The notes under the pieces are model-generated. The model had not been told where the DNA came from. It ran no database searches and saw only the letters and a list, made by a program, of their open reading frames with translations. A stretch of DNA of 64,000 bases from Massilia sp. Se16.2.3 (lineage in GTDB: Bacteria > Pseudomonadota > Gammaproteobacteria > Burkholderiales > Burkholderiaceae_D). The translations under genes and the position numbers were made by a program. The stretch's first letter is position 1. The number at the start of each line of letters is the position of its first letter. Location of the stretch: NCBI RefSeq assembly GCF_014171595.1, contig NZ_CP050451.1, positions 1,488,001-1,552,000 on the forward strand, given 5' to 3'. This document shows, piece by piece, positions 28,638-37,556 of this stretch.

Positions 28638-30140
28638 TCAATCCGGCCACTGCCGGTTGATTTCCACCGCCTTGTCGATGTTCTGGATCAGCAGGTCGAC
28701 GTAATACGGGTCGAGGTGCTGGCCGGCGACTTCGCGCAGGTAGTCGGTCACCTGTGGCACCGGCCAGGCGGACTTGTAGCAGCGCTCGTGGCAGAGGGCA
28801 TCGAACACGTCGGCCACCGCGACGATGCGGGCGTACGGGTGGATCGCTTCGCCCTTCAGGCCTTGCGGGTAGCCGCTGCCGTCGTATTTTTCGTGGTGCT
28901 GGTGGGCGATGACGGCGGCGGCCTTCAGGATGGGGCGCGTCGAGCCGTCGAGGATCTGCAGGCCGACGGTGGGGTGCTGCTGCATGACTTCCCATTCGTC
29001 CGGGCTCAAGCGGCCGGGCTTGAGCAGCACGGCGTCGGGCGTGGCGATCTTGCCGATGTCGTGCATGGGCGCGGCGTGCATCAGGGTCGCGGTTTCATCC
29101 TCCGGCATGCCCGAAGCTTGCGCCAGCAGGTGGCAGACTTGCGCCATGCGGCGCACGTGGTTGCCGGCTTCCTGCGAACGCGATTCGACCACGTCGCCCA
29201 GGCGCAGGATCAGTTCGGCCTGGGTATCGGTGATTTCCTGGTTCAGCAGGATGTTGTCGAAAGCGATCGCCACGCCCGAGCAGAACACTTCCAGCAATTG
29301 CGAGTCGATCTCCGAGATTTCCTCGACGCCCTGCAGCACGAGCAGCGACGCCTTGCCGCTGCTGTTCGGGAAGTAGCCGACATAGGTGTCGCCGTGCAGT
29401 TTCGAGATGCGGTTGTGGCGCGCGTCGTCGAGCTGGGCCACCAGGGCCGGGTCGATGTCGTCGCCGAAGTCGCCGATCTTGGCCAGCACCTCGTACTGGC
29501 TCTCGCCGCTGATCATGCTCGCGCCCTTCAGGCGCAGCAGCATGCTCTGCTCCAGGCGCAGCAGCGCCACCACCTGCTGCAGCAGGCCGCTGGCGAAATC
29601 CTTCAGGCTGCGCTGCTTGAAGATGTGCGAAGAAGCGGCCAGTACCCGTTCCAGGCCCTCGCGGTAGTTCTGCTGCACGCGGCGTGCTTCCTCGACCTTC
29701 ATGATGTCGCGGTAGGCACGCAGCGCGGCGAAGGTGGTCGTGAACAGCTTGGTGCGATCGAGCTCGGTCTTTTCCTTGTAGTCGTTGATGTCGTAGTCGA
29801 CGATCACGCGTTCTTCCGGCGCCTGGCCCGGCTGGCCGGTGCGCAGCACGATGCGGGTAAATTGATTGTCCAGTTCCTGGCGCATCCAGCGCGCCACTTC
29901 CAGGCCGCTGTCCTCGCGCTCCATCACCACGTCGAGGAACACCAGCGCGATATCGCTCTCGCGCGCCAGCACTTCCTTCGCCTCGGCGCCGCTGTGGGCG
30001 TGCAGGAAGGTCAGCGCACGGCCATCGAGGCGGAAGCGGTTCAGCGTCAGCTTGGTGATGTCGTGGATATCCGGTTCGTCGTCGACGAGCAAGACCTTCC
30101 AGGGAGCGAGCTTGGGCGCGGCAGGGGACAGAAAGGACAT
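28638..30140 (-). CDS. Response regulator with HD-GYP c-di-GMP phosphodiesterase (REC-DUF3369-HD-GYP)
   Basis: 500 aa. Receiver at 14-140 with phospho-acceptor Asp70 (ALVFLDVVM) and acidic pair DDE near 20. A GAF-like DUF3369 domain spans about 165-310. HD-GYP at about 320-490 has the catalytic HDIGK (360-364), HQHHEKYDGSGYPQG (414-428, holding GYP) and VADVFDALCHERCYK. All metal ligands I can check are present, so it should hydrolyse c-di-GMP when phosphorylated. A sensor kinase that lacks its own receiver ends 1.05 kb away at 27587 on the other strand and could be its partner, which is speculative. Confidence 0.9.
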   Translation of the reverse strand: MSFLSPAAPKLAPWKVLLVDDEPDIHDITKLTLNRFRLDGRALTFLHAHSGAEAKEVLARESDIALVFLDVVMEREDSGLEVARWMRQELDNQFTRIVLRTGQPGQAPEERVIVDYDINDYKEKTELDRTKLFTTTFAALRAYRDIMKVEEARRVQQNYREGLERVLAASSHIFKQRSLKDFASGLLQQVVALLRLEQSMLLRLKGASMISGESQYEVLAKIGDFGDDIDPALVAQLDDARHNRISKLHGDTYVGYFPNSSGKASLLVLQGVEEISEIDSQLLEVFCSGVAIAFDNILLNQEITDTQAELILRLGDVVESRSQEAGNHVRRMAQVCHLLAQASGMPEDETATLMHAAPMHDIGKIATPDAVLLKPGRLSPDEWEVMQQHPTVGLQILDGSTRPILKAAAVIAHQHHEKYDGSGYPQGLKGEAIHPYARIVAVADVFDALCHERCYKSAWPVPQVTDYLREVAGQHLDPYYVDLLIQNIDKAVEINRQWPD

Positions 30141-30293
30141 GGCGGTTCCGATACCGTAATCAATCGAGACGAACGAACAGGAGTTTCTGCACGAACATGC
30201 AGGATGAATCGATTGTAGTATGGGTCTACGGCATTAACAACAAGCAATAGATGAAGTCCTGGTGCAACTGTCAAGGAATGTGGGGCGGATGAG

Positions 30294-31031
30294 TCAGGTA
30301 TAGCGTTTCTGGCAGCGTTCGCAGAAAAAGCTGCGCCGGTTGGTGCGGCCGAGGTGGGCCTTGTGGAAGGGAATATTGCAGCGCGGGCAGATTTTTTTGG
30401 CATGGGCCAGCCAGTGCTGTTTCAGTACATATTCTTTTTTCCAGGCCAGGAATTCGAAACTGTACTGGCGCGCCTGCTCGACCAGGGCGCGCAGCTTGGG
30501 CGCGGGCAGGGCGCCGACCGTCGACGCCGGATGCACGCGAATGCGGAACAGCACTTCGTTCTTGATGATGTTGCCGACGCCGGAAAAGATGTCCTGGTCG
30601 AGCAGGGCATCGCAGGCCAGCAGGTCGGGCCTGGCGCGCAGCTTCTTGAGGGCGCGGCGCGGGTTCCAGGCCTCGGACATGACATCGGCCTGCCAGTCGT
30701 ACAGGCTGTCGAGCTCGCCCTCGATTTCGCGTACCGAACACGCATAGAAATTGATTTCTCCGCCATCGGCCATACGTAGGAAGAGGCGCGGCGGTTTGTC
30801 ACGGCGCTCGTTCACGCGGTAGGTGCCGAACAGCAGGAAATGGATGCGCACGACCATGTTCGGCAAGACAATCAGGAAGTGCTTGCCCCAGGTGCGCAGC
30901 GAGACGAGCGTCTGGCCGACCAGGCGCCCCGGGTCGATGGCGGTCGTGTTGCCGCCGGCCTCGACGATTTCCTGGCCGACGAAACGGGCGGTGTCTTCCC
31001 GCAAGATGACGAGCGATGGTCCTTCTGGCAC
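30294..31031 (-). CDS. nei: Endonuclease VIII-like DNA glycosylase (Fpg/Nei family)
   Basis: Base-excision repair of oxidised pyrimidines. I choose the GTG at 31031: it gives the mature end Met-Pro-Glu-Gly-Pro, where Pro becomes the catalytic N-terminus and Glu the next active-site residue, and AAGGAGG lies 7 bases upstream. An upstream ATG at 31052 would bury the catalytic Pro and is wrong for the family. 245 aa. The helix-two-turn-helix is DIFSGVGNIIKNEVLFR; the zinc finger at the C-terminus has four cysteines (CPRCNIPFHKAHLG, then FFCERCQKRYT). LLACDALLDQ and WGKHFLI also fit. Lies between the HD-GYP gene and a divergent DUF3016 gene. Confidence 0.9.
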   Translation of the reverse strand: MPEGPSLVILREDTARFVGQEIVEAGGNTTAIDPGRLVGQTLVSLRTWGKHFLIVLPNMVVRIHFLLFGTYRVNERRDKPPRLFLRMADGGEINFYACSVREIEGELDSLYDWQADVMSEAWNPRRALKKLRARPDLLACDALLDQDIFSGVGNIIKNEVLFRIRVHPASTVGALPAPKLRALVEQARQYSFEFLAWKKEYVLKQHWLAHAKKICPRCNIPFHKAHLGRTNRRSFFCERCQKRYT

Positions 31032-31196
31032 GGTGAGCCTCCTTGTCCCCATTCTTGCCCAACTCAGGCAGGGCCGGCTGTGCGAGGACTAACAGACTGA
31101 AACAGGATTTACATGGAGGCTACCGCATGGCGCCTCGAAGCAAGGTATATTGAGTGGTTGCATGAGAAGCTAAACAAGATAGCGAAAGGAATCGCC

Positions 31197-31685
31197 ATGA
31201 AGATTCGACACCTGGCCGTAACAAGCCTGCTGGCGCTGGCCGCCGGCGCCGCCTCGGCCGACGTGACTGTCAATTACGTGGAGCCTGATAACTTCACGGA
31301 CCTGCCGTTCACGAATTGGGAGCGCGAGGCCACCCTGAAAGACCTGACGAACCACTTCACCAGGCTCGGTGCCCAGCTGCCGGCCGGACAGAACCTGAAG
31401 ATCGACGTGATCGACGTCGACCTTGCCGGCCGCGAGTATCCGGGACGCGGGCCGCGCGACTTGCGCATCGTGAAGCAGATCGACTGGCCGCGCATCGACC
31501 TGCGCTACACCATCGAGCAGGATGGCAAGGTATTGCGCAGCGGCGATGCACAGTTGCGCGACATGACCTTCATGGACCGCTTCACCCGCGCCAACGAAAG
31601 CGGCTCGCTCCGATTCGAGAAACGCATGATCGACGAATGGTTCTACTCGACGATCGTGCCGCGCGAGCAGGCCGCACGGCGCTGA
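31197..31685 (+). CDS. DUF3016 domain protein, secreted
   Basis: 162 aa from the ATG at 31197 (GCGAAAGGA ribosome site); the longer frame from 31113 lacks one. Signal peptide LAVTSLLALAAGAASA. The mature part shows the DUF3016 pattern: VTVNYVEPDNFTDLPFTNWEREATLKDLTNHF, LKIDVIDVDLAGREYPGRG and a charged end RMIDEWFYSTIV. A periplasmic protein of unknown role. A TATATT box at 31145 may be its -10. Followed by a strong terminator. Confidence 0.8.
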   Translation: MKIRHLAVTSLLALAAGAASADVTVNYVEPDNFTDLPFTNWEREATLKDLTNHFTRLGAQLPAGQNLKIDVIDVDLAGREYPGRGPRDLRIVKQIDWPRIDLRYTIEQDGKVLRSGDAQLRDMTFMDRFTRANESGSLRFEKRMIDEWFYSTIVPREQAARR

Positions 31686-31707
31686 ACGCAGCCCCGGCAC
31701 GCCCCAC

Positions 31708-31745
31708 AAACCGCAAGCCGGCGCCGCCGTGCTTGCGGTTTTTTA
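31708..31745 (+). terminator. Rho-independent terminator after the DUF3016 gene
   Basis: AAACCGCAAGC and GCTTGCGGTTTTTT form a 10-bp stem around a GC-rich centre. It lies between convergent genes. Confidence 0.9.
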
Positions 31746-31788
31746 TTGCACCCGCGGCGGTGGCCCGCCCGGGCCTGCTCCCCGGGTT

Positions 31789-32818
31789 TTACTCGCCACG
31801 CTTGCCGGGCTCGCGCCCTGACCGCGGCCGGGCGCCGGCACCCCTGTCCTTCACGGTAGTCGGCCGGCACCGTGAACAGCGCCGGGTCCGGTTCGCCACG
31901 CTTGAGGCCTTCCGGGCGGTAGACATAGTCGCCGCTGCGCGGGTCGCTGTGCTTGGCATACACCGTCAGCTGCAAGTCGGGCGCATACCAGCTTTCGTCG
32001 GCGACGATAATCGGATTGCGGTTGCCGACTTCGCCGGCCGGAATTTCGTAGCTGCGCAGCTTGCCCTCGGCCTTGACGCCGTCGAAGTCGCGCGTGCCGA
32101 GGTCGCGGCTGACGGCCTTGCTTGCCCATTTGCCGTCTGCCGCGGCGCCGGCGATCAGCGGGCCCAGCTGGCCGAGCTGCGGACCGAGGCCGCGCAGCTC
32201 GGCGCCGAGTTCGCGCGGCAGGCGGATCACGCGCACGGTTTCACGCATGCCTTCGCGCGCCTCCCTGCCTTGCCCGGCACGTCCGGGCTCGCCACCCCGC
32301 GCTCGATCCGGACCACGGTGCGGCCTTCGCCGCCGCGCTCGAGGGCCGGCAGGCGGCCCTCCTTGCGCAATTGCTCGACTCGCGCCCGCGCCGCCTCGGC
32401 AATGCGGGCGACATCCGGCCCCGAGGGAAGTTTTCTCGCCGTGCGTGTTTGCGGGCTCAGCAGCCAAGTTGCGTTCGCTACCGGATCCTTGATCGTCACG
32501 CTGCGCAATTCCCCCCTTCGCATCGCGCACTTCGTGGCGAGTGCGGCCGGCGCTGTCGCGATAGCTGGCAGCGCTCGTGCGCTGCTCGATCCCGTTACCG
32601 TCGGCCAGTTGCTGCAGTCGCTCGGAGACGATCCGCGCGCTGTAGGGCGCATCCTTGACGGCCGCGCCATGGCCGCGCAGGTGCAGGCGCGGGACGTTCT
32701 CGAAACGCATGGCCCCGGCCATGGCCGGCGGTTCCGGGCTCTCCAGCTCTTCGGCGGCAAAGGCAGGAGAAGACAGGCAGGCCAGCAGGGCCGCCAGCAG
32801 CAATCGGTTCTTGTTCAT
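31789..32818 (-). CDS. Secreted protein of unknown function (about three frameshifts)
   Basis: ATG at 32818 opens a signal peptide NRLLLAALLACLSSPAFA. Joined across breaks near 32510, 32275 and 31860 the protein is about 343 aa. Pieces read ENVPRLHLRGHGAAVKDAPYSARIVSERLQQLADGN, then a charged helix (RIAEAARARVEQLRKEGRL), then DLQLTVYAKHSDPRSGDYVYRPEGLKRGEPDPALFTVPADY. In the repaired last frame it ends GREPGKRGE at 31789, before the terminator, which is more sensible than the frame that runs into the DUF3016 gene. Third in line after an ECF sigma and its putative anti-sigma, so it may be under their control. No family recognised. Confidence 0.6.
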
Positions 32819-32964
32819 GGTGTCCTCGGTTGTAGTGATTGGAAAGTCAGGAGCTCCTGACAAAACCGCCATAGCCGCGTTGCGGCTCCTTGCCGTACAG
32901 GCGTACTGTCCGCGTCGCCGCGCCTTGCTCTGACGGTTTTGTTAGAAGCTCCAGGTGTCATGGA

Positions 32965-33483
32965 TCATTCGAAGGCGCCCAGGCGCAGGGCAAGCGGCTC
33001 GCCGGCCGCGTCGACCAGCATTTCGGCGCGGATGCTGTCGCCCGCGTATTCCGGATCGATCGGCAGGCCGAGTGTGGCCAATACCGTACGTGGCAGGTCG
33101 GCCGCGACCAGGCGCGGCGCGGGCTCGCGTTCGATCCGTTCGAGCGAATCGAGGGCGACAAATGCGCCGCCGTCGTCCAGGCGCAGCAGGGGCGCCTGCG
33201 GATAGCCATCGCCGGCCAGGCGCGGCGGCACCAGCAGCAATGCCAGCATGGCGGCGCCCAGGCCACCGGCGAGCGCGGTGGCAATCCACTCGAGCGCGCC
33301 GAGGCGGCGGTACCGGGGCCGGCGGGAGAACTGGGCCTGGAAGGCCTGCATCAATTCCTTGTCGACGCAGCGCGGCGTGTCGACGGCAGAGAGCGCCTCG
33401 CGCAGGCCGGCCAGGCGCAGGTCGAGTTCCGCGGTGTCGCCAAGTGGGTCGGGCAGGTGGTCGGGAGGGTGTCTGGTGTCCAT
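32965..33483 (-). CDS. Putative anti-sigma factor, single-pass membrane protein
   Basis: 172 aa. The cytosolic N-terminal half is acidic (LPDPLGDTAELDLRLAGLREAL), followed by one helix at about 70-92 (ALEWIATALAGGLGAAMLALLLVPP) and a periplasmic C-terminal part (DSIRAEMLVDAAGEPLALRL). It starts 24 bases after the end of an ECF-type sigma gene on the same strand. Such sigma/membrane-protein pairs usually work as sigma and anti-sigma. I do not see a zinc-binding HxxxCxxC motif, so it is not a classic ZAS type. Role inferred from context. Confidence 0.6.
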   Translation of the reverse strand: MDTRHPPDHLPDPLGDTAELDLRLAGLREALSAVDTPRCVDKELMQAFQAQFSRRPRYRRLGALEWIATALAGGLGAAMLALLLVPPRLAGDGYPQAPLLRLDDGGAFVALDSLERIEREPAPRLVAADLPRTVLATLGLPIDPEYAGDSIRAEMLVDAAGEPLALRLGAFE

Positions 33484-33507
33484 GATGTGATCGGTATCCG
33501 TGTCGAT

Positions 33508-34098
33508 TCAGGCATGCTCGGCGTGGGCACGCAGGGGCCTTGGCCGGGGCCGCACGTCCGCGCGCGAGGCGCGAGCGCACGGTGCCGATATCCACCGCGC
33601 AGATCGTCGCGATCTCGAGGTAGGACAGGTCGTGCAGTTCGTAGAGGATGAGGGCGTCGCGGTAGTGCGGTGCCAGCCGCGCCAGCGCCCGGCGGGTCTG
33701 TTCGGCGGACTCGTTGGCGAGCACCCGCACGAGCGGGTCGGCGTCCTCGCAGGGCAGGTCGATCTCGTCCGCGTCGCCGTCGGCGCCGGTTTCTGGGCGG
33801 GCAGGGCGGCTTCGCGCCGGCGCCCTTCCTCCTGCTTCAGGATCAGGAGGCGCACGACGCCGAACAGGAAGTTGGGCAGGGAGCCGCGCAGCGGGTCGTA
33901 GGCGAGGCGTCCGTTCAGGAGGCCCATGAAGGCTTCCTGCACCACGTCGGCGGCGGTGCCGCTGGCGCTGGCGCGTAGCAGCGCGAAGCGGTACAGCGGT
34001 CCCCGGTGGCGCCGGTACAGCGCGGCGAAGGCCGCGGCCTCGCCGGCGCGCATGCGGCGCAGCAGTTCATCGTCGGAAGTGGAGGGCGTGATGTTCAT
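33508..34098 (-). CDS. ECF-type RNA polymerase sigma factor (two frameshifts)
   Basis: About 196 aa. Region 2: ELLRRMRAGEAAAFAALYRRHRGPLYRFALLRA then AADVVQEAFMGLL. Region 4 in the other frame: RRALARLAPHYRDALILYELHDLSYLEIATICAVDIGTVRSRLARGR, the expected helix-turn-helix. The frame breaks near 33795 in the linker and near 33540 in a GCCCCTG run, after which KALRAHAEHA and the stop follow. ATG at 34098 is preferred; one 18 bases upstream is also possible. The putative anti-sigma gene follows directly. Confidence 0.8.
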   Translation of the reverse strand: MNITPSTSDDELLRRMRAGEAAAFAALYRRHRGPLYRFALLRASASGTAADVVQEAFMGLLNGRLAYDPLRGSLPNFLFGVVRLLILKQEEGRRREAALPAQKPAPTATRTRSTCPARTPTRSCGCSPTSPPNRPAGRWRGWHRTTATPSSSTNCTTCPTSRSRRSARWISAPCARASRADVRPRPRPLRAHAEHA

Positions 34099-34303
34099 GG
34101 GTGGTCTCTTACCCATATTCCAACTCAGCGCCCGGAAAGTTCCAACTATTTTGCTGGCCGGGAGGCAAGGAGGGGCGGCTGGCCTGGCGCGGGCGGCCGG
34201 CGGCTGGCGCCGTGCATGCCGGGAGATCCTCGGCTCCGTATGCGGCGCGCAGCGTCTGCTTGACGGAGCGCGGCGGCACCGCGGCGCCTGTGGGAGGTGC
34301 GCC

Positions 34304-34359
34304 GTCGATCCAGCTCAGTCGATCCAGCTCAGTCGATCCAGCTCAGTCGATCCAGTTCA
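34304..34359. repeat. Tandem 14-bp repeat, four units, over a stop codon
   Basis: GTCGATCCAGCTCA three times plus GTCGATCCAGTTCA. On the minus strand each unit reads TGGATCGAC TGA, repeating the last codons and stop (W-I-D-stop) of the thioesterase gene. It looks like slippage of the gene's end beyond its stop. Confidence 0.9.
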
Positions 34360-34786
34360 CCCGCTCGAACTTGGTGCGGAACTCCTCGGGCATGGCGACG
34401 ACCTGGCTGGTCTTGTAGTTGTAGAAGACGAAGCCGGACTTGGCCATGGCGACGAGGGCCTTGTCGCGCGGGCGCGTGACGCGGAAGGTGATGTCGCCGC
34501 CGTACTTGTTGAAGTCCATGACGCCGACCTCGAACAGCAGCTGGTCGCGCGCATGGGCTTCGGCCCGGTAGGTGGTGGCCAGGTCGGTGACGATGATGCC
34601 GGTGCCGTCGCGCTCGGTTTCGGCGACACCGAACTCGAACAGGAAGCGTGCGCGCGCCTCGGAGATCATCGAGATCATCGAGTCGTTGCCGAGGTGGTTG
34701 GCGGCGTTGATGTCGGTGACGCGCACCGTCAGCGGCGTGGAATAGTAATACTGGTCTTCGGGGAAGTGGAGGTGTAGTCGGGCCAT
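34343..34786 (-). CDS. Acyl-CoA thioesterase, 4HBT hotdog family
   Basis: 147 aa. Typical hotdog features: TPLTVRVTDINAANHLGNDSMISMISEARARFLFEFG (D-x-x-x-H-x-x-N type start with the long central helix), then GIIVTDLATTYRAEAHARDQLLFEVGVMDF and strands SGFVFYNYKTSQVVAMP. Such enzymes hydrolyse short or aromatic acyl-CoA esters; substrate unknown. The last codons W-I-D-stop are the seed of the 14-bp tandem repeat that follows. Nine bases downstream of the sugar dehydrogenase's stop region on the same strand, so probably co-transcribed with it. Confidence 0.8.
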   Translation of the reverse strand: MARLHLHFPEDQYYYSTPLTVRVTDINAANHLGNDSMISMISEARARFLFEFGVAETERDGTGIIVTDLATTYRAEAHARDQLLFEVGVMDFNKYGGDITFRVTRPRDKALVAMAKSGFVFYNYKTSQVVAMPEEFRTKFERVNWID

Positions 34787-34795
34787 GGGGCGATT

Positions 34796-36265
34796 CTACC
34801 CCGAGCTGCCGCGGGCGATGCGGAAGATGCGCCCGGCCGCACTGACCACGTACAGCTCGCCCGCGCCGTCGCGCCCGAACGAGACGACCTGGGTGGCGCT
34901 CAAGCCCCAGTCGCGCTGCTCGACGACCCCGGCGCCGGTGGCGAAGAAGCTTTTCACGAAGCCGCGGCAGAAGTCGGAATAGAAATAGCGTCCGACCAGT
35001 TCGGGCAGGGCCGTGCCGCGGTAGACGTAGCCGCCGGTGAGCGAGCAGCCGTTGACGTCGTTCGCGCCGTGTTCGTATTCGAAGACGGGCAGGGTCATGC
35101 CCGTGCGGTCGCAGCTGGCGGCGTTGTAGCAGATGCTGCCTTCCATGATGTCCCAGCCGTAGTTCAGGCCGCCCTGGGAAACGGCGGCGATGTCGACTTC
35201 CTCGCGCGTATCCTGGCCGACGTCGGCAATGTAGAGCTGTTCGCCGTCGAAGCTGAAGCGCCATGGGTTGCGCAAGCCACTGGCCCAGATTTCGGGACGG
35301 CGCCCGGCCTGGTTGACGTAGGGGTTGGTGGGCGGAATGGCATAGGGCTGGGCGACGCTGGCATTGCGCACGTCCACGCGCAGGATCTTGCCGAGCAGCG
35401 AATCGAGGTTCTGGGCATTGCCGAAGGGGTCGCCGGCACCGCCGCCATCGCCCGTGCCGGCATACAGCATGCCGTCCGGCCCGAAGGCGACCTGGCCGCC
35501 GAAGTGGTTGTCGAACTGCGGATGGGCCACGCGCAGGATGGCCAGGGCCGAGGTCGGATCGCCCACGTCGGGCAGCGGCGAGCTGGCATAGCGCTCGACG
35601 ACGATGTTCTGCGCGAGGTCGGTGTAGTACAGGTAGACGTAGCCGTTGCGGGCGAAATCCGGGTCGAAGGCCATCGACAGCAGGCCGCCTTCGCCGCCGG
35701 TGAAGACACGGTCGCTGATGTCGAGCCAGGGCTGGGTCAGCACGGCGCCGTTGCGCACGATGCGGACCAGGCCCGCGCGCTCGACGACGAACAGGCGCTC
35801 GTCGCCGGGCGGCGCAGTGACGAAGACCGGTCGGGTGAAGGTGGGGCCGATGTCGGTCAGCGTCAGTGTCACTGGCCCGCTGGCATAAGTAACGCTGGCG
35901 GTGGCCGTGGCGCCGGCCGCGACGACGACATTCTGGGTAGCGGGCGTGGGCGCATAGGTGGCGCCGCCGACGGCGACGTTGGACGCGGCCACGCTGTAGC
36001 TGCCGGGTGCGAGATTGGGCAAGGTTTGCGTGGCGGTCAGGTCTTGGGCGAAATTATTTGGACCGGTGACGCGCACGGCGCCGTTGACGCCGGCGGGCAG
36101 GGCCGTGATCGTTACTTGCAGGCTGCCGGTCGTGGCGCCGCTGCCGGTACCGTCGCCAGGTGTGGGGCCGAGGGTGCCGGGATTGCCGCCGCCACCGCTG
36201 CAGGCCGCCAGCAGGAAGGAGGACAGCAGGCAGAGCAGGAATATCCGTACGCGATCGACCAGCAT
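34796..36265 (-). CDS. PQQ-dependent sugar dehydrogenase-like lipoprotein
   Basis: 489 aa from the ATG at 36265. The N-terminus is a lipoprotein signal (FLLCLLSSFLLAAC), then Gly/Thr-rich linker and an Ig-like or carboxypeptidase-regulatory-like domain (LPAGVNGAVRVTGPNNF; about 45-130). The six-bladed soluble glucose dehydrogenase propeller follows: FVVERAGLVRIVRNG, GGLLSMAFDPDFARNGYVYLYYTD, FGPDGMLYAGTGDGGGAGDP, ASGLRNPWRFSFDG, VGQDTREEVDIAAVSQGGLNYGW. Family members oxidise sugars with PQQ in the periplasm; this one would be outer-membrane anchored. A second enzyme of the family lies at 38215. Confidence 0.85.
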   Translation of the reverse strand: MLVDRVRIFLLCLLSSFLLAACSGGGGNPGTLGPTPGDGTGSGATTGSLQVTITALPAGVNGAVRVTGPNNFAQDLTATQTLPNLAPGSYSVAASNVAVGGATYAPTPATQNVVVAAGATATASVTYASGPVTLTLTDIGPTFTRPVFVTAPPGDERLFVVERAGLVRIVRNGAVLTQPWLDISDRVFTGGEGGLLSMAFDPDFARNGYVYLYYTDLAQNIVVERYASSPLPDVGDPTSALAILRVAHPQFDNHFGGQVAFGPDGMLYAGTGDGGGAGDPFGNAQNLDSLLGKILRVDVRNASVAQPYAIPPTNPYVNQAGRRPEIWASGLRNPWRFSFDGEQLYIADVGQDTREEVDIAAVSQGGLNYGWDIMEGSICYNAASCDRTGMTLPVFEYEHGANDVNGCSLTGGYVYRGTALPELVGRYFYSDFCRGFVKSFFATGAGVVEQRDWGLSATQVVSFGRDGAGELYVVSAAGRIFRIARGSSG

Positions 36266-36391
36266 GGCAGCCTCCACGGGGAACGGCAATCGACGCGGCC
36301 ATTCTGCCACTGCCGGGCCGTGCCGCGCGCACGTTAGCCGGCGCACAATTGATTCTGTTCGGAGGAGGAAGGCGGCGCGTCGCGCGGACGT

Positions 36392-36694
36392 TCAGGGTGC
36401 GGCCGGCGGACGCTGGCGCGTTTTGGCCACCACGCCCGACGGGGCGATCAGGACGACGAACTCGGCAAAGCGGCCGGCGCCGGCGGGCGACTGGTACAGC
36501 CAGGCTTCGTAGCCGCTATCGAACACGACCGACCTGGTCTTGCCAAAGGCAGCCAGCAGCTCGGCCTTCGTCGTGCGGCCCGGGACGATGCCGCTGGCCA
36601 GGCGCTCGGCGGCGACCGACCTGCCGGGCGGCACCGCCTGCGTGGCGCAGCCGGCCAGCAGCAGGGCCGCGAGCAGGAGGGCAGCGCGCCTCAT
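36392..36694 (-). CDS. Small lipoprotein, SmpA/OmlA-like
   Basis: 100 aa from the ATG overlapping the previous stop (ATGA at 36691-36694); the longer frame upstream is a shadow. Lipoprotein signal LLLAALLLAGC. Then GIVPGRTTKAELLAAFGKTRSVVFDSGYEAWLYQ, the helix-helix-strand pattern of SmpA/OmlA (BamE-like) folds, ending VVLIAPSGVVAKTRQR. A structural envelope protein is likely; whether it binds BamA is unknown. Forms an operon with the upstream 286-aa secreted protein. Confidence 0.7.
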   Translation of the reverse strand: MRRAALLLAALLLAGCATQAVPPGRSVAAERLASGIVPGRTTKAELLAAFGKTRSVVFDSGYEAWLYQSPAGAGRFAEFVVLIAPSGVVAKTRQRPPAAP

Positions 36695-37551
36695 CGCGCC
36701 ACCTCGGCCGGCGCCGTGACCGACGCGGCCGGCACGTCCACCATGTAGTCGAACTCGACCAGCGTGTCGTCCGGCCAGCGGCTGTCCCAGATCGGTGCGT
36801 AATAGGTGCGGTCGAGCAGCACCTGGCAGTCGCAAAAGGGCAGCATCTCGCGGGTCTGCCCGCCGCCGGCATAGAGCATGCTGAAGGGCAGTACTTCAGA
36901 GCGGTCGCCAAAGCGCAGGCGCACCGCGAACAGGGGGCGCTCGGCGAAGAACAGGTAGTTGCCGTCGGGGCTGTTGCAGACCCCGTCGGCGCTCGTCAAG
37001 GCATCCGCCAGCCAGCCAAACAGCGGCGAGCTGTTCGAGACCAGGCCAGCTTCCATGCCGACCCGGCATTCCAGGCGCAAATCGCCCAGGCGGCGCGTGC
37101 CAGGCGGCAAGCCCGGGGTGGCGATGGTAGCGCGCCAGGTCATGCTGGTGGTCTTGCGGTTGGCGAGCACGGCGGCGTCTTCGCGCAGGGCTTGCTCGTT
37201 GCGGGGCAGCACGAAACTGTTGTCGGGCGCGACCGGCACCGGTACCGACAGGGTGTCGCCGGCGATGCGCAGGGTGATGCCTGTCATGTTGACGTCCGGC
37301 GTGCGCGGCAACAACTGGAAACGCAGGCTGGCCGCAGGAGCGAGCGCATGTTCGCGTTCGAAGCGTTCCATGCCTTTGATCATCTTGCGGTAGGATTTGT
37401 CGACCGGGTCGCGGGTGCCCTTCACGCTGACGGTGGCGACCTTGCTCGGCGAAGGGACAGGCGAGGAAGAGGCTTCCTGCGCGCCTGCCGTGGTGGCGAA
37501 GGCAAGCGCGCAGAGGAGGGTGAGGCCGGTGCCTTGCGCGAGCGGCCCCAT
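36691..37551 (-). CDS. Secreted protein of unknown function, 286 aa
   Basis: Signal peptide LTLLCALAFATTAGAQE. Mature part begins with a Ser/Pro linker, then VATVSVKGTRDPVDKSYRKMIKGMERFEREHALAPAASLRFQLLP. The middle is beta-rich (MTGITLRIAGDTLSVPVPVAPDNSFVLP) and the end has paired Cys (FCDCQVLLDRTYY; GVCNSPDG; LECRVGM). No known domain name comes to mind. Coupled through ATGA to the SmpA-like lipoprotein; 5 bases from the end of the YcbK-like gene upstream, so the three may share a transcript. Confidence 0.65.
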   Translation of the reverse strand: MGPLAQGTGLTLLCALAFATTAGAQEASSSPVPSPSKVATVSVKGTRDPVDKSYRKMIKGMERFEREHALAPAASLRFQLLPRTPDVNMTGITLRIAGDTLSVPVPVAPDNSFVLPRNEQALREDAAVLANRKTTSMTWRATIATPGLPPGTRRLGDLRLECRVGMEAGLVSNSSPLFGWLADALTSADGVCNSPDGNYLFFAERPLFAVRLRFGDRSEVLPFSMLYAGGGQTREMLPFCDCQVLLDRTYYAPIWDSRWPDDTLVEFDYMVDVPAASVTAPAEVAR

Positions 37552-37556
37552 GCTGC

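Noticed and set aside
28716..30218. 500-aa plus-strand frame opposite the HD-GYP gene
   Set aside because: Antisense shadow; the minus frame has a full receiver and HD-GYP motif set.
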